Assembly: GCA_900549745.1 (NCBI GenBank)
Contig: URPJ01000002.1
Location: forward strand, 1 to 64,000
Length of the DNA: 64,000 nt
DNA from: an uncultured Collinsella sp.
GTDB taxonomy: Bacteria > Actinomycetota > Coriobacteriia > Coriobacteriales > Coriobacteriaceae
Direction of reading: 5' to 3'
The notes beneath the pieces were generated by a model. That model had not been told where the DNA came from. It saw only the letters and a list, made by a program, of their open reading frames with translations, and did not search any database. The translations under genes were made by a program, and so were the position numbers. Positions 1 through 7,091 of the stretch are shown piece after piece (position 1 is the first letter of the stretch; every line of letters starts with the position of its first letter).

Positions 1-55
1 AGCGTCCTAGTGTTCGCTTCTAATAAAAGAAGGCCAAGATTCGGGACGCAGTTCA

Positions 56-119
56 ATTTAAGTCTGTCCCCAATGACTGCCAATCAACGGCCACTCATTT
101 AAGTCTGTCCCGAATGAGT
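56..119. repeat. Direct repeat with small hairpin at the left edge
   Basis: The 15-mer ATTTAAGTCTGTCCC occurs at 56-70 and again at 97-111, and the similarity continues a few bases on each side. The second copy sits in a small dyad, ACTCATT at 93-99 with AATGAGT at 113-119. No gene is visible in the first 187 bases. The CTGTCCC core also appears, as GGGACAG, in several intergenic hairpins of this window, so this may be a decayed member of that group. Function is unknown. Confidence 0.5.
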
Positions 120-122
120 AGG

Positions 123-160
123 GATAGAAAAAGGCCCGGGTGCCGTGGCATCCGGGCCTT
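123..160 (-). terminator. Rho-independent terminator after rplX
   Basis: A GC-rich stem (AAGGCCCGG pairing with CCGGGCCTT around a TGCC/GGCA inner stem) is followed on the minus strand by a run of five T. It lies 28 bases after the rplX stop, so transcription of the S10/spc genes probably ends here rather than running on into rplE. Confidence 0.85.
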
Positions 161-187
161 TGCTAGCAACTTGATGTTGCGGGCAGC

Positions 188-493
188 TTAGAACTTGTGG
201 CCGCACTTCTTGCAGACGCGCAGCTTGTTCTTGCCGTCCTTCTCGTGACCGACGCGGGTAACCTTACCGCACTCGGGGCAAACGAGATTGACGTTGGAGG
301 CGTCGATGGGAGCCTCCTGCGAAACGATGCCGCCCTGCTGGTTGGCAGCGTTGGGCTTGACGGCCTTCTTGACGACCGAAACGCCCTCGACAACGACCTT
401 GTTCTCGGCGGGGAGAGCACGCAGGACAACGCCCTGCTTGCCGCGATCCTTACCAGAAAGAACCTGGACCTTATCGCCCTTCTTGATATACAT
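188..493 (-). CDS. rplX: 50S ribosomal protein L24
   Basis: L24 starts assembly of the large subunit by binding the 5' domain of 23S rRNA near the exit tunnel. The 101-residue product has the N-terminal KOW region (about residues 4-32, with KKGDKV and GKDRGKQG). It also has a C-terminal pair CPEC (72-75) and CKKC (94-97) that should form a zinc ribbon; this is the cysteine-rich version of L24, which E. coli lacks. The ATG is preceded by GGGGAG. It is the last gene of the unit, 13 bases after rplN, and is followed by a strong terminator. Confidence 0.97.
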   Translation of the reverse strand: MYIKKGDKVQVLSGKDRGKQGVVLRALPAENKVVVEGVSVVKKAVKPNAANQQGGIVSQEAPIDASNVNLVCPECGKVTRVGHEKDGKNKLRVCKKCGHKF

Positions 494-506
494 ATATCTC
501 CCCTAA

Positions 507-875
507 CTACAGGGTCTCGGGAGCGAGCGAGACGATCTTCATGTACTTCTTGTCACGAAGCTCGCGAGCGACGGGCCCGAAGATACGGGTGCCGACGGGC
601 GAACCATCGTTGTTGATGACAACGCAGGCGTTCTCATCAAAGCGAATGTAGGAGCCATCCTTGCGGCGGATCTCCTTAACGGTGCGAACGACGACGCAAC
701 GGACAACGTCCTTCTTCTTGACGTTGGCGCCAGGGGTAGCCTCCTGGACAGCACCGATGAACACATCGCCGATGCCTGCATAACGACGCTTGGAACCGCC
801 AAGCACCTTGATGCAGCGAATCTTGCGAGCGCCGGAGTTGTCGGCGACGTTCAGCATGGTTTGCATCTGAATCAT
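507..875 (-). CDS. rplN: 50S ribosomal protein L14
   Basis: L14 is a universal large-subunit protein at the subunit interface. The 122-residue product is of normal length and begins MIQMQTMLNVADNSGAR, the family signature, then shows the conserved IRCIKVLGG and GD.F.GAVQEA stretches. A GGAGGAA ribosome site lies about 8 bases before the ATG. It sits between rpsQ and rplX as in most bacteria, but is separated from rpsQ by 118 bases, longer than any other gap in this unit. Confidence 0.98.
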   Translation of the reverse strand: MIQMQTMLNVADNSGARKIRCIKVLGGSKRRYAGIGDVFIGAVQEATPGANVKKKDVVRCVVVRTVKEIRRKDGSYIRFDENACVVINNDGSPVGTRIFGPVARELRDKKYMKIVSLAPETL

Positions 876-993
876 GGTAGATGTTCCTCCGAACTAAGAA
901 CCGAAGAGAGGTGCGCAGCCTTTATACGGCCCGTGGTATGCAAGCCAGGCATACGCACATCTTCGGAAACGTACAAGTCGTAAGAGCGACTGC
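876..993 (-). other. Intra-operon gap between rpsQ and rplN with two small hairpins
   Basis: This 118-base gap breaks an otherwise tightly packed unit. It contains GTATGC/GCATAC with a 7-base loop and AGTCG/CGACT. No coding potential is seen. It could be a processing or attenuation site, or a secondary promoter region; I cannot tell which. Confidence 0.35.
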
Positions 994-1254
994 TTATTTA
1001 GCGCGCTCGACGACCTCGATGAGGCGCCAACGCTTCATCTTGGACATAGGACGGGTCTCCATAACGCGGACGGTATCGCCCACGCCAGCCGTGCACTCCT
1101 CGTCGTGAGCGTGCAGCTTCTTGGAGCTGGTCATCATCTTGCCGTACTTGGGGTGACGCTTGCGCTCGGTGATGGTGACGACGATGGTCTTGGCACCGGA
1201 GACGGAGGTAACGACACCCGTACGGACCTTACGCGAGTTACGCGAATCAGTCAT
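994..1254 (-). CDS. rpsQ: 30S ribosomal protein S17
   Basis: S17 is a primary 16S rRNA-binding protein of the small subunit. The 86-residue product has the family core RKVRTGVVTS..GAKTIVVTI near the N-terminus and KLHAHDEE, GDTVRVMETRPMSK and WRLIEVVERA in the rest. The ATG follows AAGGAGAAC with short spacing. It is 16 bases after rpmC, the usual neighbour. Confidence 0.98.
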   Translation of the reverse strand: MTDSRNSRKVRTGVVTSVSGAKTIVVTITERKRHPKYGKMMTSSKKLHAHDEECTAGVGDTVRVMETRPMSKMKRWRLIEVVERAK

Positions 1255-1270
1255 GTTCTCTCCTTAGGTC

Positions 1271-1486
1271 CTACTCGGCGACAGCGGACTTCTCCGCTGC
1301 GATCTCGCGGGCGCGCTGCTCCGTGAGGACGCGAGCGATGTCCTTCTTCACGGTGTTGACGCGAGCGGTGTTGTCCAGCTGGCTGGTGGCCATCTGGAAA
1401 CGAAGGTTAAAGAGCTCGGCGCGCATTTCCTTCAGCTTCTCAACGAGCTGAGCGTCCGAGAGCTCACGAATCTCTGCGGGCTTCAT
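1271..1486 (-). CDS. rpmC: 50S ribosomal protein L29
   Basis: L29 lies at the peptide exit tunnel. The 71-residue product has the typical MKPAEIRELSDAQL start and the LFNLRFQ.ATSQLDNTARVN..KKDIAR core. Its start overlaps the rplP stop in a TAATG junction and its ribosome site (GGAG) lies in the last codons of rplP, so the two are probably translationally coupled. Confidence 0.97.
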   Translation of the reverse strand: MKPAEIRELSDAQLVEKLKEMRAELFNLRFQMATSQLDNTARVNTVKKDIARVLTEQRAREIAAEKSAVAE

Positions 1487-1989
1487 TAGTTCTCCTCCTT
1501 GGCGGCGGCGGCGTCCTCAGCAGCCCACTTGGCCTCGAGAGCGGCCTCCTCAGCCATCTCCTTCTCGATGCGCTGCTCAGCGTTCTTGGCAGCAACAATC
1601 TTGGTCTTGATGGGAAGCTTGTGCTGTGCAAGACGCAGAGCCTCGCGAGCGACCTCCTCGGGCACGCCCTTGACCTCGAACATGATGCGGCCGGGCTTGA
1701 CGACGGCCACCCACTCCTCGGGGTTACCCTTACCAGAACCCATGCGAGTCTCGGCAGGCTTCTTGGTGATGGGCTTATCGGGGAAGATCGTGATGTACAC
1801 ACGACCGCCACGCTTCATGTAGCGGGTCATGGCAATACGAGCGGCCTCGATCTGACGGTTGGTGATCCAATGGGCCTCGAGAGCCTGGATACCAAACTCG
1901 CCGAAATGCAGCTCGGTATTACCCTTGGCCTGGCCCTTCATGGAGCCACGCTGCACCTTGCGGTGAAGAATACGCTTAGGGGCAAGCAC
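1486..1989 (-). CDS. rplP: 50S ribosomal protein L16, with C-terminal tail
   Basis: L16 binds near the A site of the large subunit. The canonical start MLAPKR..HRK..RGSMKG is encoded with a GTG start codon that overlaps the rpsC stop by one base. The conserved RGGRVYITIFPDKP and RMGSGKG motifs are present. At 167 residues it is about 30 longer than the usual 136-138, because of an Ala/Glu-rich, probably helical or disordered tail after about residue 138. The tail keeps the reading frame and codon use of the rest and is probably genuine. Confidence 0.97.
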   Translation of the reverse strand: MLAPKRILHRKVQRGSMKGQAKGNTELHFGEFGIQALEAHWITNRQIEAARIAMTRYMKRGGRVYITIFPDKPITKKPAETRMGSGKGNPEEWVAVVKPGRIMFEVKGVPEEVAREALRLAQHKLPIKTKIVAAKNAEQRIEKEMAEEAALEAKWAAEDAAAAKEEN

Positions 1990-2699
1990 TACTGACCCCT
2001 CCTCTCGGAGTTACGACGACGAGGACGGGAAGAGCCCTCGAGTGCAGGGTTGGGAACGGGCTGGCCCGGGAGCTTCTCGCCCAGGTAGATCCAGACCTTC
2101 ACGCCGCAAGCGCCCATGGTGGTGCTGGCGACAGCCGTGCCGTAGTCGATCTTGGCACGGAGGGTGTGCAGAGGCACGCGACCCTCGCGGTACCACTCAC
2201 GACGGCCCATCTCGGCACCGCCGAGACGACCGGAGCACTGGATACGGATGCCCTTAGCGCCGGCCTTGCGGGCAGACTGGACAGCCTTGCGCATAGCGCG
2301 ACGGAAGGCAACGCGGCCCTCGAGCTGCTCGGCGATAGACTGAGCAACGAGGTTGGCGTCGAGCTCGGGGCGCTTGATCTCGACAACGTCGACGGAGAGC
2401 TGGCCCTTGGAGACGCCAGCGACCTTCTCGAGCTCGGTGCGGAGGGTATCGATCTCGGCACCCTTCTTACCGATGACAACGCCGGGGCGAGCGGTGAGGA
2501 TGATGACCTTCACCTTGTCGCCAGCGCGCTCGATCTCGACGCGGGAGACAGCTGCGCGGGAAAGACGCTTCTCGAGGTACTTGCGGATCTCGAGATCGTT
2601 ACCGAGGGTCTTAGCGTAATCCTTCTCTGCGAACCAGCGGGAGCGCCAGTTCTCGGTGATGCCAAGACGGAAGCCGGTGGGGTAGACTTTCTGACCCAT
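1989..2699 (-). CDS. rpsC: 30S ribosomal protein S3
   Basis: S3 lines the mRNA entry channel. The 236-residue product opens with MGQKVYPTGFRLG, contains the KH domain (about residues 38-107, with the GVVIGKKGAEI loop) and the C-terminal S3 domain with GCSGRLGGAEM-like and GRVPLHTLRA motifs (here QCSGRLGGAEM). The tail is short and basic (RPRRRNSERRGQ). It is 6 bases after rplV and overlaps rplP by one base. Confidence 0.98.
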   Translation of the reverse strand: MGQKVYPTGFRLGITENWRSRWFAEKDYAKTLGNDLEIRKYLEKRLSRAAVSRVEIERAGDKVKVIILTARPGVVIGKKGAEIDTLRTELEKVAGVSKGQLSVDVVEIKRPELDANLVAQSIAEQLEGRVAFRRAMRKAVQSARKAGAKGIRIQCSGRLGGAEMGRREWYREGRVPLHTLRAKIDYGTAVASTTMGACGVKVWIYLGEKLPGQPVPNPALEGSSRPRRRNSERRGQ

Positions 2700-2705
2700 A
2701 CAGCT

Positions 2706-3077
2706 TTACGCCTCCTTTCGAGGAGCAACGACGACGGTGATGTGGGAAGTACGCTTCAGAATGCGAGAAGCGGAACCCTTGGCGCGGGGACGGATGCGCT
2801 TAAGCGTCGGACCCTCGTCAACATAGGCAGCGGCGACAACCAGGTTGTCGGCACGCAGACCGTTGTTGTTCTCGGCGTTCGCAACGGCGGAACGGAGAAC
2901 CTTCTCGACATCCACGGCGACGGCGCGGTCGCAGAAGTGGAGGATGTCGAAGGCCTGAGCGACAGGCTTGCGGCGGATCAGATCGACCACCAGGCGGGCC
3001 TTGCTGGGGGAAACACGCACGTACTTAGCGACGGCGCGAACCTCGGTGGCCTCAGTTTCAATAGACTTAGTTGCCAT
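2706..3077 (-). CDS. rplV: 50S ribosomal protein L22
   Basis: L22 forms part of the peptide exit tunnel wall. The 123-residue product has the AKYVRVSPSKARLVVDLIR signature near residue 17 and the tunnel-loop region near RIRPRAKGSASRI. It starts at MATKSIETEA, giving a slightly extended N-terminus compared with E. coli (110 residues). The gap to rpsS is 14 bases. Confidence 0.97.
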   Translation of the reverse strand: MATKSIETEATEVRAVAKYVRVSPSKARLVVDLIRRKPVAQAFDILHFCDRAVAVDVEKVLRSAVANAENNNGLRADNLVVAAAYVDEGPTLKRIRPRAKGSASRILKRTSHITVVVAPRKEA

Positions 3078-3091
3078 TTACGGTTAACCCC

Positions 3092-3352
3092 CTATTTGGC
3101 CTTGTGGCCACGGAACGTACGAGTCGGCGCGAACTCGCCGAGCTTGTGACCAACCATGGACTCGGTAACATACACGGGCACATGCTTGCGGCCGTCGTGG
3201 ACGGCGATGGTGTGACCAACCATCTCGGGGAAGATGGTGGACGCGCGGGACCAGGTCTTCACGACGTCCTTCTTGCCAGCCTCGTTCATCGCGGTGATAC
3301 GCGAGAGAAGGCGAGTCTCCACGAACGGGCCCTTTTTGAGACTTCTGCTCAT
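3092..3352 (-). CDS. rpsS: 30S ribosomal protein S19
   Basis: S19 sits in the head of the small subunit and contacts tRNA. The 86-residue product starts MSRSLKKGPFV and has WSRASTIFPEMVGHTIAVHDGRKHVPV and the GEFAPTRTFRGH signature. It lies between rplB and rplV as usual. Confidence 0.98.
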   Translation of the reverse strand: MSRSLKKGPFVETRLLSRITAMNEAGKKDVVKTWSRASTIFPEMVGHTIAVHDGRKHVPVYVTESMVGHKLGEFAPTRTFRGHKAK

Positions 3353-3384
3353 AAGTGCTTTCTCCTAAAACTCGGTATCCGAAA

Positions 3385-4215
3385 TTACTTCTTACGGCGA
3401 CGAATGATGTGCTGGTTCGAGACCTTCTTCTTCTTGCGCGTACGAAGGCCCTTCGTCGGCTTACCCCAGGGGGTAACAGAGGGACGACCAGAGGTGTGGT
3501 TCTTGCCCTCGCCACCGCCGTGCGGGTGGTCGACAGGGTTCATGACGGTACCGCGGACGGTCGGGCGCACGTTCAAGTGACGCTTACGGCCGGCCTTACC
3601 GATGACGATGTTGGCGTGATCGGCGTTGCCGACCTCACCGACGGTGGCGCGGCAGGTAACGAGGATGCGGCGCATCTCGGAGGAAGGCATACGGACGATA
3701 GCGTACTTGCCCTCCTTACCCATCAGCTGGCAGGAGTTACCGGCGGAACGGGCGATAGCGGCGCCCTTGCCCGGCTGGAACTCGACGGCGTGGATGAGCG
3801 TACCGACGGGGATGTCGGCGAGGGGCAGAGCGTTGCCCGGCTTGATGTCGGCGTCAGAACCGGACATGACGGTCTGACCGACCTCGAGGCCCTTAGGGGC
3901 GAGGATGTAGCGCTTCTCACCGTCAGCGTAGTGCAGCAGAGCGATGCGAGCGGAACGGTTCGGATCGTACTCGATCGTGGCAACCTTGGCGGGCACGTCG
4001 TCCTTGTTGCGCTTGAAGTCGATCACACGGTAACGACGCTTCACGCCGCCGCCCTGGTGGCGGGTGGTGATGCGGCCGTTGTTGTTACGACCGGCCTTCT
4101 TGGGCAGGGGCTCGAGAAGAGACTTCTCGGGCTTGGTGCAGGTGATCTCGGAGAAATCGGAGATCGTCTGCCAACGCCTACCAGCGGAGGTCGGCTTAAG
4201 GTGCTTTACAGCCAT
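3385..4215 (-). CDS. rplB: 50S ribosomal protein L2
   Basis: L2 is needed for subunit joining and peptidyl transferase activity. I place the start at MAVKHLKPTSAGRR, preceded by GAAAGGGA, which gives the usual 276 residues; a longer frame upstream has no family similarity. The HPHGGGEG loop (with the functionally important His) is near residues 225-232. It is the first gene of a separate unit: 179 bases separate it from rplW, with a hairpin and its own upstream motif. Confidence 0.98.
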   Translation of the reverse strand: MAVKHLKPTSAGRRWQTISDFSEITCTKPEKSLLEPLPKKAGRNNNGRITTRHQGGGVKRRYRVIDFKRNKDDVPAKVATIEYDPNRSARIALLHYADGEKRYILAPKGLEVGQTVMSGSDADIKPGNALPLADIPVGTLIHAVEFQPGKGAAIARSAGNSCQLMGKEGKYAIVRMPSSEMRRILVTCRATVGEVGNADHANIVIGKAGRKRHLNVRPTVRGTVMNPVDHPHGGGEGKNHTSGRPSVTPWGKPTKGLRTRKKKKVSNQHIIRRRKK

Positions 4216-4295
4216 TACAATCCCTTTCAATAGGAATCCGTTAGCCATCGCAGACAGGGATTCGAGGTTCTGCCTCGGGTGCGATGACACCGGAC

Positions 4296-4319
4296 GTATA
4301 CACGGCTCCGGGCGTGTCC
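4296..4319 (-). promoter_or_regulatory. Conserved 24 bp motif upstream of rplB
   Basis: In plus orientation this reads GTATACACGG, CTCC, GGGCGTGTCC. Three other copies precede rplC, rpsL and the tRNA-tuf unit, in the same orientation relative to the gene. At rpsL and tuf it sits just upstream of clear -35/-10 pairs; here the following -35/-10 (TGTCAT and TCGAAT, 19 bp apart) is weak. I infer a regulator site or upstream promoter element; its binding partner is unknown. Confidence 0.6.
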
Positions 4320-4340
4320 ATTTTATACGCCCAAAACCTT

Positions 4341-4376
4341 GAGCTCTCGCCTCCCCTATTTGGGAGGCATGAGCTC
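4341..4376 (-). terminator. Hairpin between rplW and rplB
   Basis: GAGCTC and GCCTCCC pair with GGGAGGC and GAGCTC across a short loop, with a 2 by 2 internal loop. It starts 18 bases after the rplW stop. The T-run downstream on the minus strand is weak (GGTTTTGGG), so it may end the rplC-rplD-rplW unit only partly or act as a processing site. Confidence 0.6.
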
Positions 4377-4394
4377 ACTCAACAGCAGCGAGTC

Positions 4395-4682
4395 TTAGGC
4401 CTGGTTGCCAAAGACCTCGATGGTGTCGCCCTCGGCCAGCGTGACGATGGCCTTCTTCCAAGAACGGGTCTTGCCGGCGACATAGCGCACGCGCTTGGTC
4501 TTGGGCTTGACCGTCAGGGTGTTCACGCGAACGACCTTGACGCCGAAGATCTCCTCGACAGCGTCCTTGATCTGATACTTGTTAGCATCCTTGGCGACCT
4601 CGAACGTGTACTTGTTCTGCTCCATGCCGGAGAAGGAACGCTCGGACACGATCGGACGGATGATGATCTCGTGGGCGGTCAT
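4395..4682 (-). CDS. rplW: 50S ribosomal protein L23
   Basis: L23 is the docking site for trigger factor and SRP at the tunnel exit. The 95-residue product has the family elements IIRPIVSERSF, KYTFEVAKDANKYQIKDAVE and VRVNTLTVKPKTKRVRY. It begins with no gap after the rplD stop codon (4683), indicating coupling. Confidence 0.98.
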   Translation of the reverse strand: MTAHEIIIRPIVSERSFSGMEQNKYTFEVAKDANKYQIKDAVEEIFGVKVVRVNTLTVKPKTKRVRYVAGKTRSWKKAIVTLAEGDTIEVFGNQA

Positions 4683-5309
4683 TTAAGCAAGCACCTCCCC
4701 GAAGTGAGCGGCGATGTCGGCGGGCATCAGCACAGCGTTGTTGTTGACGAGATCGTAGGTGTTGGCCTCGTCGGCAGTGATGATGAACGTCTTGGGAATG
4801 TTGCGGAACGACAGGTAGGCGTTGACGTCCTCATCGCGAACGATGATGGTCAGACGCTTGCCCTCAAGGCCGAGAGCCTTGAGCATGGCAACGGCAGCCT
4901 TGGTGGAAGGCTTCTCGAAGCCGTAGTCGTCGACGAGCACGAGCTCGCCATCGGCCAGCTTGGCGGACAGCGCGGAGCGCATAGCCAGCTTGACCTCCTT
5001 GTTGTTCATACGCTTAGCGTAGGAACGGGGCTTGGGGGCGAAGACAACGCCACCGTGACGCCACTGGGCAGCACGGATGGAACCCTGGCGGGCACGGCCG
5101 GTGCCCTTCTGACGCCAAGGCTTCTTGCCGCCACCGGAAACCTCAGAGCGGCCCTTAGCGGACTGGGTGCCCTGACGCCAAGAGGCCATCTGGCACTTGA
5201 CGATGTGGTGCATAACGTGGATGTTCGGCTCGATGCCGTACACCTCAGCGGCGAGCTCGGCCTCGGCGACCTTCTTGCCCTCGCTGTTCTTTACTTCAAA
5301 CTTTGCCAT
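4683..5309 (-). CDS. rplD: 50S ribosomal protein L4
   Basis: L4 has a globular domain and a long loop that reaches the exit tunnel; in E. coli it also represses the S10 operon. The 208-residue product has the loop motif KPWRQKGTGRARQGSIRAAQ (about residues 63-82) and the conserved LSAKLADGELVLVDD region. It lies 46 bases after rplC and abuts rplW. Confidence 0.98.
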   Translation of the reverse strand: MAKFEVKNSEGKKVAEAELAAEVYGIEPNIHVMHHIVKCQMASWRQGTQSAKGRSEVSGGGKKPWRQKGTGRARQGSIRAAQWRHGGVVFAPKPRSYAKRMNNKEVKLAMRSALSAKLADGELVLVDDYGFEKPSTKAAVAMLKALGLEGKRLTIIVRDEDVNAYLSFRNIPKTFIITADEANTYDLVNNNAVLMPADIAAHFGEVLA

Positions 5310-5355
5310 TTAAGTGTTCTCCTTGGTATGACGCTGGGCTAAATGGGCTGGGCCC

Positions 5356-5976
5356 TTAGGCCATACGGATGGCGACGAGACCATTCTTGGCACCCGGGAC
5401 AGCGCCCTTGACCAAGATGAGGTTCTGCTCGGCATCGATGCGGACAACGGAAAGGTTCTTGACGGTAACGCGCTCGTTACCCATGTGACCGGCCATCTTG
5501 ACGCCCTTGAGGACGCGCGCAGGATAGGCGCACTGACCGATAGAACCGGGGTGACGCTGGAAGTGAGAACCATGCGTCATAGGACCGCGGCGCTGACCCC
5601 AGCGCTTGATGCGACCCTGGAAGCCCTTACCCTTGGAGGTACCGATGACGTCGACCTTCTCGACATCAGCGAAATCAGCGACGGTAACGACCTCGCCGAC
5701 CTTGTGCTCCTCGCCGTTCTCGACGCGGACCTCACGAAGGAAGCGGACAGGCTCGACGCCGGCCTTGGCGAAGTGACCAGCCATGGGCTTGTTCACGTTC
5801 TTGGCCTTGATGTCGCCGAAACCGATCTGGACGGCGTCATAGCCGTCGGTTGCCTGAGTTTTAACCTGCGAGACAGCGCAGGGGCCAGCCTGGATGACCG
5901 TGACGGGAACGACGTTGTCGTCCTCGTCCCAAACCTGGGTCATGCCAATCTTGCGGCCGAGAATCATGCTGATCAA
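5356..5976 (-). CDS. rplC: 50S ribosomal protein L3
   Basis: L3 is an early assembly protein of the 50S subunit. The 206-residue product reads ILGRKIGMTQVWDED and contains the GKGFQGRIKRWGQRRGPMTHGSHFQR signature. The start is uncertain by three codons: TTG at 5976 has GGGA 7 bases upstream, while the ATG at 5967 would be 16 bases from it, so I prefer TTG. It is the first gene of the rplC-rplD-rplW unit; rpsJ, usually directly upstream, is 14 kb away with the str genes. Confidence 0.96.
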   Translation of the reverse strand: MISMILGRKIGMTQVWDEDDNVVPVTVIQAGPCAVSQVKTQATDGYDAVQIGFGDIKAKNVNKPMAGHFAKAGVEPVRFLREVRVENGEEHKVGEVVTVADFADVEKVDVIGTSKGKGFQGRIKRWGQRRGPMTHGSHFQRHPGSIGQCAYPARVLKGVKMAGHMGNERVTVKNLSVVRIDAEQNLILVKGAVPGAKNGLVAIRMA

Positions 5977-6160
5977 GATATGATCCCAACTCTCGCGTGG
6001 TCTTGGGACAATGCGTACACCACCGAGCGTACGCCCCTAGAGGACCACTACTTACACGACGTGCTCCCCAGCCTTGTATTTCGCCCGGACTACCTGACAA
6101 CCCTATTAAGCAGGCATTTTGTCCAGCCAGAATACTCCCCTGGTTTCACACAGCTGTTTA
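5977..6160 (-). other. Long untranslated leader or promoter region of rplC
   Basis: About 180 bases separate the upstream motif from the rplC start. A possible -10 (TATTCT at 6129-6134) follows the motif, and a small hairpin GCGTAC/GTACGC lies at 6013-6034. No open frame with coding character is seen. It could be a regulatory leader, as S10 leaders are in E. coli, but no known L4 leader structure is recognisable. Confidence 0.4.
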
Positions 6161-6184
6161 GTATACACGGCTGCGGGCGTATCC
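6161..6184 (-). promoter_or_regulatory. Conserved 24 bp motif upstream of rplC
   Basis: This is the copy GTATACACGG, CTGC, GGGCGTATCC of the motif also found before rplB, rpsL and the tRNA-tuf unit. It matches the tuf copy at nearly every position of the two outer halves. It stands 60 bases from the long palindrome at 6244. Confidence 0.65.
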
Positions 6185-6243
6185 ATCGAGATTCATATTT
6201 CACTCACATTGTTTACGCAGGTAAAGTGCGTGGAGTCGCCTGG

Positions 6244-6380
6244 GCTTGGCAGAGGGGCGGCGAAATATATTAAGTTTGCTGCTCTACAGTCCTGCGCAAG
6301 ACGGAAAGCACATTAAGTGCTTTCCTTTGCGTGCGGAACTCGCGACAAACTTAATATATTTCGCCGCCCCTCTGCCAAGC
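6244..6380. repeat. Long palindrome family A, copy 1
   Basis: Two perfect 35 bp arms (6244-6278 and 6346-6380) enclose a 67-base core. The core contains CTCTACAGTCCTG on one side and GCGGAACTCGCGA on the other and an inner stem GGAAAGCAC/GTGCTTTCC. Weaker pairing (15 of 20) continues outward. The core motifs recur at 23550-23616 and, partly, at 34930-34993, but the arm sequences differ. It lies between the phosphatase stop and the rplC promoter region. No transposase is present. Confidence 0.85.
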
Positions 6381-6425
6381 TCGGGAGACGACACGTTGAT
6401 GTCTGCCTAACTCTGCTCGCCCAGG

Positions 6426-7052
6426 CTAATGACTTTGTTGGGGGTCCACTATTTGCTGGAGGGTGAACTTGCATTGGGACGGTTCGCCTTCTGCTTGTGG
6501 CTTTTGCTCATCGAAATCGAAAATCATGATGGCGCAGTTGGGGAGTTTTGTTGGGAGCTCGAAGCCCTCTGGGGCGGCGGCTCTAATGAATTGGCGGCTG
6601 GCGCTGCCGTGGCTTACTGCTAGGAGGGTTTCTATGCCCTCGGCGCCCATGATATTGGTGAGGGTGCCTACCATGCGCTCTTGCAGCGCATGGCTTCCTT
6701 CTCCTCCGAAGGGGACCAAGTCCTCGCCGGGGTCCCAGACGTCGGTGGGTAGCGCGTCGTGCGGGCCTTCTTCGAAGGTGCCGTAGCAGCGCTCGATGAT
6801 GCCTTCGCAGGGCTCGGCTGCTGCGTCCGGGCCGAGGAGCTCGCATGCGACGAGCTGAGCTGTGTCCATGGCTCGGCCTAAGGACGAAGAGACCACTTTG
6901 TCGGGGACGACGCCGTGGCCCTTAAGCCATGCGGCTGCCATCCCGGCTTGCTGACGGCCCAGATCGGTCAGCGGCGAATCGCAGCGGCCCTGGACCAGCT
7001 TTTTGACGTTGAACTCCGTCTGACCGTGGCGGAGTAGATACAGCTTCTTCAT
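6426..7052 (-). CDS. Histidine phosphatase family protein (phosphoglycerate mutase-like)
   Basis: The enzyme should remove phosphate from a small molecule or protein through a phosphohistidine. The N-terminal LLRHGQTEFN (residues 6-15) carries the nucleophile His, and GRCDSPLTDLGRQQA follows in the pattern of the family; a second His lies in AVSHGSASR (about residue 151). Its 208 residues are typical of cytosolic broad-specificity members. It follows the cation efflux gene by 39 bases on the same strand and may share its transcript. The substrate cannot be told from sequence. Confidence 0.85.
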   Translation of the reverse strand: MKKLYLLRHGQTEFNVKKLVQGRCDSPLTDLGRQQAGMAAAWLKGHGVVPDKVVSSSLGRAMDTAQLVACELLGPDAAAEPCEGIIERCYGTFEEGPHDALPTDVWDPGEDLVPFGGEGSHALQERMVGTLTNIMGAEGIETLLAVSHGSASRQFIRAAAPEGFELPTKLPNCAIMIFDFDEQKPQAEGEPSQCKFTLQQIVDPQQSH

Positions 7053-7091
7053 GCTCTCCCCTTCTGCATAACCTGCTTTGCCGGCACAGCC

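Noticed and set aside
56..119. Phage attachment site
   Set aside because: The repeat is 15 bp and the copies are 41 bp apart with no integrase or tRNA near by.
6244..6380. Insertion sequence
   Set aside because: The element is 137 bp, has no open frame, and its arms are not shared with the other copies, as terminal inverted repeats of one IS would be.
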